Counted from the stretch's first letter, positions 1 through 9,159 are shown. The stretch: DNA of 14,085 bases from Synura sp. LO234KE (GCA_015143735.1 VKHC01000269.1:1-14085), one strand, 5' to 3'. Numbers and translations are program-made. The notes: generated from the sequence alone by a model not told the origin.

Positions 1-1220
1 GCTCCTGGTTCAAAGAGGAACAGACAATATCTTCTTACTTACGGGTGACTATCATATTAAGATCTTGAAACGACTATAGCTCGAAAATCGGCAAGATAAT
101 AGGACATATTGTTATATCAACCCTGCAAAAGTGCAATAAAATTGCAACGCTTATCTTCGTTATCTTGCATGGATTGATTGTGTTTGTGATGATTGTTACA
201 ACGTGCGTGTTCCTTCGCTGCAATAGGAGGACTCTTCGAATTTGCCGCGGAGTACCCGTCTTTCGTGGAGGGCCACGTAGACCTCCCACCCCACATCCTG
301 CAGGCCAGACACGAATGTCAGTCCTTCAGTACATTCCCATAACTCTTCTCGCTCTTTCCCTGAAGTATGATGATACAGAACATAACGGATAGGGTCAACC
401 ACCATGGTGAAGCACCCTCGCAAGCTAACTTTTAATAACCTATAAGTATTTCTATACATTCTATGTCAATTCCATTATATAGATACTCATCTGTACACCT
501 CCTCTTTCCATCATCACATCTAACGGTAACCCGTGGGCTTCAGCAAGCGCGTTAAATCGACTCCACGCGGATTCCAAAGGAGGCTCTTCTCGAGCAGGGT
601 CTGGGGCAGGGTCCGTGTCGGGCAGCGCTCGCTCTCAAAGACTCACAGCCGCCAATCTTGTGGGGAACCGTTTGCCTCCGCCGGCCACTGCTCGGACGTC
701 CATCAGTCGGAGGGACGGAGCGCCGTCCGAGTCCGGCCAATCCACGATATCGGGTAATACAACTTGGTTTTATTGTTGTTCAATACGTGAACTAGGTTCC
801 ACATGCTATGCTTACGGTTGAATGTAGATCAATCAGTGTACTCTTGATTACTCGCGTGGGCAGTTTTTCATGCATGAATACGTGATCAAATGGTGGCAGT
901 TTTCTTTTTCACCGCAATTGTCATCCTTGTTGTCGATATGGATGCTGCCGCTGCTACTGCTGTTCGTTGACATTCTCAGTGGCCGACTCCGTCATTTCCA
1001 AGGCGATGACAAAGAAAGGGAAGTTCTGATGGACCTTGGGCGCATGTGACCGCCGCCGCTCCTACTAGTCTCTCTCCCGTTGCGTCCTGGAGCTTAGGCT
1101 ACAATGCTGTAGGAGTGGACCAAGGAGTCTATTGCAAATTTCGTGTTTCATGAGAAGTAATGGTAATTAATTGATATATTTTAAGTAATTGTCTTCTTGT
1201 GGTTCTTTAGAAAAATTGAG
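1..1220. other. Region without a convincing gene
   Basis: Several open frames of 60-90 codons occur on both strands, but none shows a recognisable domain and most lack an ATG. The most protein-like are a minus-strand frame ending near 196 and a Gly/Ser/Ala-rich plus-strand frame around 534-757. The latter ends just before a possible splice donor (GGTAATAC at 752). Either could be an exon or a gene remnant, but nothing proves it. A GC-richer patch lies at about 540-740. The minus strand at 403-416 carries one copy of a short motif (GGTGCTTCACCATG) that recurs elsewhere in the window. Confidence 0.4.
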
Positions 1221-1484
1221 ATGAGGTACCGAATATTTATGTCTGGTGAGGATTATTTAGCACCACTCAGGAGAGTGGTAGGGATAGTGTTAATTCCAAC
1301 TGCGAAACAGCCAAGTATGGTCATTCCGAACAATACGAGTGTCAGTACTTTATCTAAGCAAAGAACCATCGAACAATCGTGGAAACTAGTAGCAGTCGCT
1401 CGCTCTCTCAATTTGCCAGTATCTGTGTACCAAAATTTGGACACTATAGCGTCCGTTAAAGTGTTCCTAAAGAAGTACCGTTAA
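1221..1484 (+). CDS. Small hypothetical ORF running into a transposon end
   Basis: An ATG at 1221 opens an 87-residue frame with no family I recognise. The composition is plausible for a protein (for example MSGEDYLAPLRRVVG near the start). However, the last 20 or so codons lie inside the terminal inverted repeat that begins at 1421, so the present C-terminus comes from inserted DNA. It is either a gene truncated by that insertion or a chance open frame; I favour chance. No promoter, intron or homology evidence supports it. Confidence 0.15.
   Translation: MRYRIFMSGEDYLAPLRRVVGIVLIPTAKQPSMVIPNNTSVSTLSKQRTIEQSWKLVAVARSLNLPVSVYQNLDTIASVKVFLKKYR
1421..1437 (+). repeat. Left terminal inverted repeat of the outer element
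   Basis: ATCTGTGTACCAAAATT pairs with the reverse complement of 3401-3417, with differences at the fourth and last positions only. The sequence continues inward into ACACTATAG, which also has a partner on the right arm (CTATAGT at 3391-3397). Confidence 0.65.
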
Positions 1485-1579
1485 AGTACCGTCTATAGTG
1501 CGCTAAAGTTTTACTTTAAGACTTCCTAAAGTCCTATCTCGTGACGGCTACTGTCTCTTGTACTTTAGTGAAACTTTAG
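1444..1579. repeat. Left subterminal cluster of CTNNAG motifs
   Basis: Seven copies of a half-palindromic hexamer, CTATAG, CTAAAG or CTTTAG, begin at 1444, 1467, 1493, 1503, 1526, 1563 and 1574. Most are followed by T or TG, or preceded by TTC. The density, about one per 20 bases, is far above the surrounding sequence. The word ACTTTAGCGGT here (1573-1583) recurs in the right cluster at 3248-3258. The arrangement suggests multiple protein-binding sites inside a transposon end. Confidence 0.6.
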
Positions 1580-1790
1580 CGGTACTTCCGTGTTACTTAA
1601 TTAGGTCGCCTGACTTAATTTCTTCTTGGCTTAAACATAAAAACATATTCTAAGAAAACTTACTTGACCCAACCTTCTAACAGATTCTAAATTCTGAACA
1701 CGATCAAATAAGATAAAAACAAAAGGGAGTACAAAGCTGTATTAGAACATTTGATATTATTCCCCAAATGTGTGATTCTTGAGTTACTTT

Positions 1791-1806
1791 CATCGGTGCA
1801 CCTTTT
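1791..1806 (+). repeat. Left 16-bp inverted repeat of the inner element
   Basis: CATCGGTGCACCTTTT is the exact inverted partner of 2998-3013. It contains the palindrome GGTGCACC. Confidence 0.65.
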
Positions 1807-2902
1807 GCCAGCTTAATCATTCCATTCTTAAGATTTTGCACAAAAATCTTAACTTAATCCAGATGAATCTCGTGCTTCAAGAAAAGCATCTTTAGAAATG
1901 CAAGTTTGCAAAACATCACCACCTTAAAGATTCTGCACAAGCAACCAGATTCGTCACGGTGCTTCAACAACAACAAATTAAAATATAAATCATCCATCTT
2001 AGGCTCATCTTTACTACGGCAAGAATATTAAGCAACCATCTTTTCATTAATCTTTTCTGTTCTAAAAGAATTTGGACACTCCTAGTCCACGTTCGTGCTG
2101 ACAACAACTGCGGTGCGTTATAAGAAAAGTAGTAAATGAAGCTGATGTCGTGTATCACGGCATTTCTTATCAGCCAGTGATATAGAATGAGAAAAAAGTA
2201 CTTGGAAAGTAAGAGCTCATATGAGAACATATCGAGAAAATACAAACAATAAATACAAATCTTTGTGAAAAAATAGTTATTGCGAGAATGATGTCTGCAT
2301 TGACGTTTGAAACGCTTAATTATTGATGATTGAGTGTTGAACTATCTCATGTGAGCGCACACCAAGCTTGAAATATTATAGTAGAAAATTCGGGTAACGA
2401 TATAAATCAAACAATATCATTGACATCCGAATAATCCCATTATAGTTTCTATATCAGGGGATTTATAAAGAGCGGATGAGGGAAATTAAGAATCAAGCTA
2501 ACTATTCAACGCCCAAAGTTGAATAGAAAGCAGATATAAATTCAATTAGATATTTTGTAGAAACTTAGATTTAGCTTGTTTAATTCAAATAAAGCTCAAT
2601 GATTGACTACTGATGAGAATAAATTTGTTTAAATTATTCATTGCCGATAATAAGAACCACCTTGATGGAGGAAGCCAGATTTATATCGTTCTGAAAGCAC
2701 CATTTCATGCTTTTCAAACCATCTCAACGAAATATTAATAAGAATTACCATGTTCAGACACCGTCTTGTTTTTAGAACTTCATCTTCAATCTGACATCAG
2801 AATCTTTACTATGGTGCTTAATCATCGTCCTTTTCTTTTTGAGATTAATATGATGATAGAAAATCATCCATCTATTGCCCGTGCAGCCGCCTTAATCTCC
2901 CA

Positions 2903-2959
2903 AGAAAAGATAATCTTTTCTATGGTGCTTCACCATGCTTCACCGTGATTTTAACCACG
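2903..2959. repeat. Three consecutive small hairpins
   Basis: Three inverted repeats follow each other almost without gaps. The first is AGAAAAGATAATCTTTTCT (2903-2921, 8-bp stem). The second is ATGGTGCTTCACCAT (2922-2936, 6-bp stem). The third is a CGTG...CACG pair (2944-2959). Other small hairpins lie at 1830-1850 (8-bp stem AAGATTTT) and at 1873-1888 and 2694-2713 (stems with TGCTT or TGCTTT). They form part of the inner element's internal structure. Confidence 0.6.
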
Positions 2960-2997
2960 ATTAATCTGGATGATTCACTATAGATTTTAATGGTACA

Positions 2998-3013
2998 AAA
3001 AGGTGCACCGATG
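2998..3013 (-). repeat. Right 16-bp inverted repeat of the inner element
   Basis: AAAAGGTGCACCGATG is the exact inverted partner of 1791-1806. Confidence 0.65.
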
Positions 3014-3248
3014 TTCTCGTTCGCCTAATACGATATTTTTCCACAGATTATTAAGGAAATATAATATAAACGAGGAAAACGTTTAGCCACCATACACTGG
3101 TAATCCATATTGTTTTTGTAATCGTAGCAATTATAAATGCAAATATTTCGCGAGAGGTATAAGTATTAGCAGATCATGAAGAAAATACTACTTGCGAAAT
3201 AGCTTTTCGGAAATCTACAGTAAGTTTTTTTCCAAACCATTTTTTACA

Positions 3249-3396
3249 CTTTAGCGGTTACTAAAGTTTTCCTAAAGTGTTTTTTACAAAAACTTCCGCT
3301 TGCTATAGTGTGAAAAATAAGTTTTCCTATAGTGCGGTACTTAAAAGGTATACTTTTTGTGTTTACTCTAGTGTTCCTAGAGTACGCGCACTATAG
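3249..3396. repeat. Right subterminal cluster of CTNNAG motifs
   Basis: Eight copies of the same hexamer class begin at 3249, 3261, 3272, 3303, 3327, 3366, 3377 and 3391. Variants include CTTTAG, CTAAAG, CTATAG, CTCTAG and CTAGAG. The two central bases vary while the outer CT and AG are kept, often within the frame TTCCTNNAGTG. This is the counterpart of the cluster at 1444-1579 at the other end of the same element. Confidence 0.6.
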
Positions 3397-3400
3397 TACG

Positions 3401-3417
3401 GATTTTGGTACACGGAT
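3401..3417 (-). repeat. Right terminal inverted repeat of the outer element
   Basis: GATTTTGGTACACGGAT is the inverted partner of 1421-1437. The 12-bp core ATTTTGGTACAC (3402-3413) is exact. Confidence 0.65.
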
Positions 3418-3875
3418 GAGCTCCCATCATTAGTGGAGGTTCTTGGGCGGTATCTGTTTAATTTCTTGAGAGAGCGAAACAAATTAGTTTGCCGAATATC
3501 GAATAGTTATTTACTAAGTCATATTGACATGATAAAAATCGTGCAAGACAGAAAGACTGTGTAAGTAACTACGCTCCTCTGAAAAACCGAAAGCAAGGCA
3601 AGTCCCGTACGGAGTAGAGGGAATCGAGTGAGAACACTCGGAGTTTGTCCCTAGTCCAATGAGGTCCCCATACTATTCACACATGGGCGGGTGCAGGCAC
3701 TGGTCGAGCGAAAACGAATGGCTAAACGAATAAAAACACATGCGGGGAGTGCCCCTCTCGGTGCAAGGACAAGTCGAATTAAGAGGACCGACGGGGAGGG
3801 CGGCGAGAGGTAGAACGACGGACCTTGTCTGTGAGGGGGAGAGAGTTGCTCGAGGAACGTGTCAGGTGGAGGGCC
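3418..3875. other. Transition from the transposon to retroelement-like DNA
   Basis: No gene is seen. The AT-rich character continues to about 3550, then changes to GC-richer sequence. Everything from 3875 down to about 3560 would be the 3' untranslated part of the minus-strand retroelement whose RNase H frame stops at 3876. No poly(A)-like end or target duplication was found. At 3466-3477 lies TTGAGAGAGCGA, an exact inverted partner of 1400-1411 outside the left end of the outer transposon. Confidence 0.35.
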
Positions 3876-4330
3876 TCACGTCGCGAGTCGATCGGCAGCA
3901 TTACCCTTCGCTATCGGGCTGTCCGCGTTCGTGTGAGCCTGCATCCAGGAAATATCGCGACCTTACTTTCCTGCTTGACTTTGTCCACAAGAGGAGTGAG
4001 TACTTGAATGCGGGAAATAATCCTCTTGTTGGCAACCGGTTTAATGGAGCGGGTGGCAAATAATTTGACGCAATAGTCGCTATCGGATACTCTGTTGTAT
4101 CTAGGGCGGGCCTCAGGTGGGAGGCGAGCATGTCTGATATAGATCCAGTCTGAGGCATGATATATTGCGCTCAGTTCGCCTGTGTTGCTCGTCGCCGTAA
4201 ATGCGCCCTCCCTATTGTGACTCCTCGCGGTCGTCACTACTGGACCCACGAGGGATTGTATGTCTGCACGATTGGGGAAAGCTACGATCACTCCCCAGCC
4301 GGCGGAGCCATTCGGTAATCGGAGCCGCTA
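3876..4330 (-). pseudogene. Decayed RNase H domain of a LINE-type retroelement
   Basis: Reading the minus strand gives the parts of an RNase H1-type domain in order: LPNGSAGWGV for the first strand, NTGELSAIYHASDWI with the catalytic Glu, DSDYCVKLF with a catalytic Asp, and NKRIISRIQVL for the following helix. After a frame change near 3948 comes MQAHTN...GNAADRLAT, with the last conserved Asp, ended by TGA at 3876-3878. This placement, with a stop just after ADRLA, is typical of the C-terminal RNase H of LINE polyproteins. The copy is broken: the codon where the first catalytic Asp (TDGS) is expected is a TAG at 4328-4330, and at least one frameshift splits the domain. Confidence 0.6.
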
Positions 4331-5858
4331 AGTGACGAGAAAGGCCTCCGGGTCCACTAGAAGGGGAGATAGCCCGGACCCGATGTCATGGCCACGTAGT
4401 AACTGGATTGTGCTGGACGCGTTGATGCCAGCGATGATACCGAGCCGGACGGCGCAGAGGACTGCGGGAGATACCGCCAGGGGTTAGACGAGGCTTATGA
4501 GATCTCTTTCAAGGGTCCGTGTAGTAGAGGGATTAGCGTCTGGGGTGGAGGTCAGGGCATGCAGATGGAGCGTGGCCGCCCGGATGGTATCCATCCATCC
4601 AGCTGAGAAGGTGCTTGCTCAAAGCGATCAGACCTTGTTTCAAGCAGGCTGGCTGTATCAGTAGGGTGGACCGCATGGTCAAGTGGCGTAACAGGGAAAG
4701 TGTTCCAGTTGCCAACGCAGATACTATGTCCATCGGAGCCCTGCCGAGCCATGGCGACCAGAGGATGTTGACCGAACCGGAAGATATGGTCGCACGTGTT
4801 ATCCGCGGAAAGGTATCCACCAGGACCAGCGTTGCAGGAAGTGGTCGGGCGGGATGGCTTAAAAGAGAGGATGGACAGATGTCGGATGTTCGAGAAGAAA
4901 TCGCGAGGGTCCATAGATGCTGTAAAAAAGTGCTGCTCGGGAGAGATCCATGACGGCATAAGATGCAGCAAGCGTAACATACACAGTGTGGGGGTAGGGG
5001 CGTAGGGGACTCGACGGTATGGCGTGAGTTGAAGTCTGGCAAGTTCATGAGGACATTCCAGAACTTCGTTTGAGAAGGTAGAGGGCGGAGTACTGAAGGA
5101 CTTAACAAGTGATTGATCCTGGAGGAAGATGTCCATAACACGGATATCGTACACCGGATCAGCTTCTCATAGATCCCGGAGTAAGCCAGCAATGAGAAGG
5201 ACTTGGGCTGTGGGGCAATTGTCGTTGGAAGGCAGCTCGTCGTGGTAGCGCGTAGGTGTTCACGTGATGTGGATGGTGGAGCTTAAGACGTAGAGAGACA
5301 TGCAGAAAGAACCTGTGCGCAGAACTGAGTAGAGCGGCGAAAACCCGGACAGTGAAGTTGGAAATAAACTGTTCGCCGGACCCGGGGCAGGTGTTTGTAG
5401 ATGCGCATACTTGGGAATCTCGGGAGAAAAATGAGGGGAGCGACCGATGTAACCAGGCGAGGGAAATAAATTGAACCAGACGGAGTACCTCGACCGTCGC
5501 CGCAAGAGCTTCTAGGGTAGACAGAGGTGGGGGAGTCCCGTGCGATGAGGGGACCTAGAGGAGAGGACGAGAGTGACACGAGGAGGTCGCTGGGAGTGGG
5601 GTCCGACTATTTCTGAGAACGAGGAGTCGCGGTCGATGGGACCGTGACACAGTTGCGGGGGAGTGACCACCGAAGCAATCGTTCAAGGCAGGGGGGGGAC
5701 CTATCGCCTGAGGAAGCGTCTGATATGGATATAGGATGTCGACTAAGTAACCCCCTGGCATAAGGTACAGTGAGTCAGAAAAAATCTCCGCGGTGACCCG
5801 ACTAGAAAAGACCTGAGCGGGGGTGGAGAGGTGACAAGCTTGTCCTGGCAGAAGAGGG

Positions 5859-6101
5859 ATGCACCTATCTACAGGGAGAGGGACCCTGAGAAAGTACTCC
5901 TGGATCGTTCGCGAGAGGACAGGTGACTATGTCCTCATAGGCAAGGAGGTGACGAGCTCGCAAGTAGGCACTCTGGGCCTTGGTCTATTTGGGGTTGGAT
6001 TGATAGCCGCCCATAAATCAGTCGGACAGCTGCGGCGAAGTCGCGCGCGCGAGAGAGAGAGCGATGAGGCTTTGTTGGACATGTATCGCCATCTACTGTA
6101 A
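5859..6101 (+). CDS. Small hypothetical ORF with a possible membrane segment
   Basis: An ATG at 5859 opens an 80-residue frame. Around residues 34-50 it has a glycine-rich hydrophobic stretch (VGTLGLGLFGVGLIAA). This is followed by a very basic run (RRSRARERESDE) and a short amphipathic tail (ALLDMYRHLL). The layout resembles a small single-pass membrane protein, but I recognise no family. The basic run partly reflects a CG/GA simple repeat at 6046-6061. It lies inside the presumed minus-strand retroelement, which makes a chance frame likely. Confidence 0.15.
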   Translation: MHLSTGRGTLRKYSWIVRERTGDYVLIGKEVTSSQVGTLGLGLFGVGLIAAHKSVGQLRRSRARERESDEALLDMYRHLL

Positions 6102-6370
6102 AAGTAGTTTTGAGAAAGTTTATGACTAAGCGACAAGAGGAAGTAAAAATGAGGACTCTTGGCTTCAGTGAGGACAAAGAGGCAGAGGTTGACGATCCTC
6201 GCTCACGTCCACTAGTCAGTGGTCATCCCGTTAGCTAGTACCAGGCAAGTAGTAGAAGGTATGAATTCGCTGATTGCTCGCAGTGCTCTACTGTTGTACT
6301 CATCGACCGGGTCCCTTTGATGACGAAGAGGTGGGATAGTAACAAAGACTGGGTGGAAACGCTTGATATT

Positions 6371-6399
6371 AAGAAGAAGAAGAAGAAGAAGAAGAAGAG
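6371..6399 (+). repeat. (AAG)n microsatellite
   Basis: About nine uninterrupted AAG units, continuing into AGA. On the minus strand this reads as a polyleucine run in one frame and has no other significance visible here. Confidence 0.9.
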
Positions 6400-6620
6400 A
6401 CGCCCTCCTCCGCAGTGGGGATATGCGGGAGTAAAGAGACACTAGGCGAGAATACTGCGAGGGTGGGCCTGCGACCAGAACGCCTTCTACTAGAGGACAC
6501 TGGTGGTGACCAGGCAAGCACACTGTGCCCCGGGTTCCAACGACGCTGTTGCTGAAAAATCGGTGTTCAGAGGAACGATTCGCTTGCCAAACTGTCCGCC
6601 CGGCGCGCTTCATTCTTTCT

Positions 6621-6963
6621 TGCCAGGAAATTTTTCACCCCCGTCCGGAATCTGGAGATGGAGATATTATTGTTCGTTTTCCGGTGCTCTATAAGGTTAT
6701 TGATTATGGTGATCTTCCGCTTATTGGAGAAGGCTTTATCAAATGTGTCGCGAAGAGATCACGCAGCAGTCACTGCCAGAGGCGAATATGGAGCAGCCGC
6801 TAAAGCATTCTGATCCTTTCACGGGTATGATGAACCACAAGAAGCTTTCCGGTGTTACTGGTGGCGTGCATCACCCCCACCCAGTTGGCACTCTTCGGTG
6901 TGGAGACTACCGGGCCCCACAGCTACCGGATTTATTTATGGTGGTGAGAGGGAATAGAGTATA
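6621..6963 (+). pseudogene. Unrecognised coding-like patch with broken frames
   Basis: From about 6645 the plus strand reads SGDGDIIVRFPVLYKVIDY and on through GDLPLIGEGFIKCVAK, with protein-like composition and synonymous-looking third positions. The frame then degrades and ends at 6803. The next frame reads DHAAVTARGEYGAAAKAF, a stop, then a tryptophan- and proline-rich stretch (YDEPQEAFRCYWWRASPPP) ending near 6957. A third frame is open from 6743 to 6964. The pattern suggests a damaged gene or exons separated by unseen introns. I cannot name a family, and a chance origin is not excluded. Confidence 0.25.
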
Positions 6964-7469
6964 ATGCGATTACCGAAAATCTCACTTACCACTAGTTTTT
7001 TAGAGAAGGTAGGAAAAGCGATCACGATTAAGATAGCGCGGAAATGCTATAGCTAGTTAAGCTTGAGATTTGATAAATAGTCAGGAAATCTACGGAAGTG
7101 AAAATTCCTACGACAAGCGACCCCAAGATTGCCTATGCTCGGAATCGAGAGGTTCAGTCCAGGTTACTAGAAGGTTTCAAGAACCTTCCTACCGCCTGCA
7201 CCGATCCGATCTAAAATCACAATCTCATGCCGCTAATATTATGTTGCTCATAGTACATACCAAGCAGAATGGCAGAAGGGTGTATAAAAGCTCCAATAAA
7301 ATAACAGAAGGAAGTAAATAACTACAGCCATTGTTTGGCTTATCGCATCAAAATGGACTGGTGGAGAATCTGAAATCATCTCGGTGGTGTTTAGACATTA
7401 TTGGAAATTGGCCTGCATTTTTTCCACAAATTTTACTTGGATGCACATTTTTTGATTTTTTCAAGGGTC
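6964..7469. other. Upstream region of the fucosyltransferase-like gene
   Basis: AT-rich sequence with no convincing gene. An open frame from 7070 has an unremarkable composition and no ATG start. The reading frame of the downstream gene is closed by a TAG at 7392-7394, so any extra N-terminal coding sequence would need an upstream exon; none was found. The region presumably holds the promoter, but no clear element can be named. Confidence 0.4.
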
Positions 7470-8637
7470 ATGTCAAAGGCAAATAGAAATCGAATAAATA
7501 TCCACTTGATTGCATTTGTTCTCAGATTTCTCAGCAGCGTTATGCAGACATCTTCACATGTGGATATCGCCGCAAGGATAAAAATATATTATTTTTTTGA
7601 TGTGAAATACTGGAGTGACGGTGTGGCAATAAACCAATCTGTACCATGTGACCCAGGAATTTCTTGTGACCTTAAATCGTATGATAGCGTCGATACAATA
7701 AATATAGACTTGCAAAATACTCTCCCGTCAGATATATCTGTAGGACTTTATCACATACATTCGTGGCTCAGCTTTTTAAGGACAGCTAATAATTCAATAA
7801 GAACTGTTTATCCAAGTCCGCATCTCGCTTTCAATTTAACCATGGCCTTGTCTGCGGAATCATTTGGAAATTATAGAAAGTTATTTAGGTTCTTCAAATA
7901 TTATAACGGTTTTGCATCTACTCATCCTAAATCTTCAGTAAGAATATACTATCGCGATTCAACACTACCTATTCAATCTTTTGTACCTCGGAAACCACAT
8001 TCCAGTTATATTAGAGGTGCAACATATGTGAGCTCAACCAATTGTTATAGACTACTTGACCGAGTTCGCTTGGTTAGATCCCTGGAGAAATACTATCGGG
8101 TGGATAGATTGGGGAAATGCCATCGAGATACATGGAGAAATGATACCGTCTTTATAAACGAATCAGCGCCTCTTCCCAAGATTAGAGCACTCTCTCATTA
8201 TCTTTTTCACCTGGCCTTCGAGAACACTGTTGAAAAAGGCTATGTTACCGAGAAAGTGTTCGATGGTCTTAGTGCAGGTGAGAACAAGACATTTTTACTA
8301 GTGATAGTTCCGTTCATCTGATAATATCGCAATTTATTTTCGACTAGGAATCGTGCCTGTTTACTATGGTCACTCAGAGAGTTGCAAAGAATTGATCCCA
8401 ACCAATAACTCGGTAATATTTGCAGATGACTTTGGATCGAAGTCAAACTTCACCGCACTCGCTATGAATCTCTCCTCGTATCTAAACTATTTGAGTGATA
8501 ATGAGACAGCTTATAATGAACACCGGGCTTGGAGAGATCAACCCGAGACGTTCACGAACCCAAATCTTAACCGGAGTACGATGTGCAGGATATGTTTATG
8601 GGCTGTGGAGAAGATGAAAAGCCGGATTCGCTTGTAA
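7470..8637 (+). CDS. GT10 alpha-1,3-fucosyltransferase-like protein, one intron
   Basis: The coding sequence joins 7470-8277 and 8348-8637, giving 365 residues. The family (glycosyltransferase 10) transfers fucose from GDP-fucose to glycans, usually in the Golgi lumen. Family hallmarks visible are SSTNCYRLLDRVRLVRSLEKYYRV followed by DRLGKC (residues 188-217), and the donor-binding block LAFENTVEKGYVTEKVFDGL (248-267). The latter continues across the splice as SAGIVPVYYG (268-277) and includes the conserved Glu-Asn and Thr-Glu-Lys. The N-terminus is a short basic segment followed by a hydrophobic stretch (about residues 11-25), fitting a type II membrane anchor, though it is a weak one. Many N-X-S/T sequons support a secretory location. 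The ATG at 7470 is the first in frame after the stop at 7392. Acceptor specificity cannot be deduced. Confidence 0.85.
8278..8347 (+). other. Intron of the GT10 gene (70 nt, phase 1)
   Basis: Donor G|GTGAGA and acceptor GACTAG|GA. Removing these 70 bases joins SAG to IVPVYYG and restores the standard GT10 motif. Reading through instead gives a stop at 8319-8321 and loses the last third of the protein. Confidence 0.9.
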
Positions 8638-9159
8638 TAGTTAACATAGACAAGAGATTTAATTAAATTTCGCCTTGAAAATCATCAGTTTAAGCCCAAG
8701 GACTCTCCGCCAGTAATACAGAAAACGATAAACCTGAAGATGAAAATCGATCAACAAGGCAATTAGATAGGACTTGAGATTATCACTCGAGCAAAAGTGC
8801 CTTGTTGGGATGTGTAACTGTCTAGAAATGGAAACTCCATGGCAGAGTGCATACGCACCATTTTGCTAATTAGTATAATTTAGGTAAATTATCTATACTA
8901 GTTGCTTCACCAGTTCTAGGATTTATGCACTTGAATCTGGTACCTGTCGATGTTTACTCTACTAGTGCTAGACGAAAAGAAAACAGTTTCATCGTTTTAT
9001 CGTAGCCAGATATCATCCTCTCTGTGGGTCGTTGTAGATCATATTTTGATGGGATCGTTTTGTTGTTCTCCTCGACATTCGCCGACACAATTACATAATC
9101 ATTTCCCATTTCCAGTAGTACCTTCATGCTGGTGCCCGATTACGAGTTTTGCATTATAT

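Larger units (their letters stand above)
1791..3013. mobile_element. Inner inverted-repeat element (nested MITE-like)
   Basis: CATCGGTGCACCTTTT at 1791-1806 is repeated exactly, inverted, at 2998-3013, giving perfect 16-bp termini about 1.2 kb apart. The interior is AT-rich, has no recognisable coding sequence and contains many short perfect hairpins, notably at 1830-1850, 2903-2921 and 2922-2936. It may be a second transposon inserted in the outer element, or the two repeat pairs may be concentric parts of one element. No target-site duplication is clear, so nesting is an inference. A stretch resembling its right arm occurs at 9449-9545. Confidence 0.55.
1421..3417. mobile_element. Non-autonomous DNA transposon-like element (outer)
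   Basis: The ends are inverted copies of each other: ATCTGTGTACCAAAATT at 1421-1437 and, on the opposite strand, ATCCGTGTACCAAAATC ending at 3417. These match at 15 of 17 positions, including GTGTACCAAAAT exactly. Just inside each end lies a cluster of short CTNNAG motifs (separate entry), as is common for subterminal transposase-binding sites in DNA transposons. The interior is AT-rich and has no transposase-like frame, so the element would depend on a transposase encoded elsewhere. No convincing target-site duplication is visible; at most a 2-bp AT could be read if the ends are placed at the C/G. The superfamily cannot be assigned. Confidence 0.6.
4331..6620 (-). mobile_element. Probable body of the degenerate retroelement
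   Basis: Upstream of the RNase H remnant on the minus strand lie several overlapping open frames, the longest at 4533-5192 and 4552-5154, with others at 5260-5761 and 5935-6177. None carries a recognisable reverse-transcriptase core such as the YADD box, nor an endonuclease motif. Frames switch repeatedly, as expected in an old copy. Some stretches look protein-like, for example FRFGQHPLVAMARQGSDGH in the 4552-5154 frame. Assignment to one element rests on position, strand and shared base composition, not on recognised domains. The true outer limits are unknown. Confidence 0.3.

Noticed and set aside
4615-4953. 112-codon plus-strand open frame
   Set aside because: It has no ATG at its start and overlaps better minus-strand frames of the retroelement block.
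7401-7469. N-terminal extension of the GT10 gene from a TTG
   Set aside because: Eukaryotic translation normally needs ATG. The ATG at 7470 gives a typical basic plus hydrophobic N-terminus.
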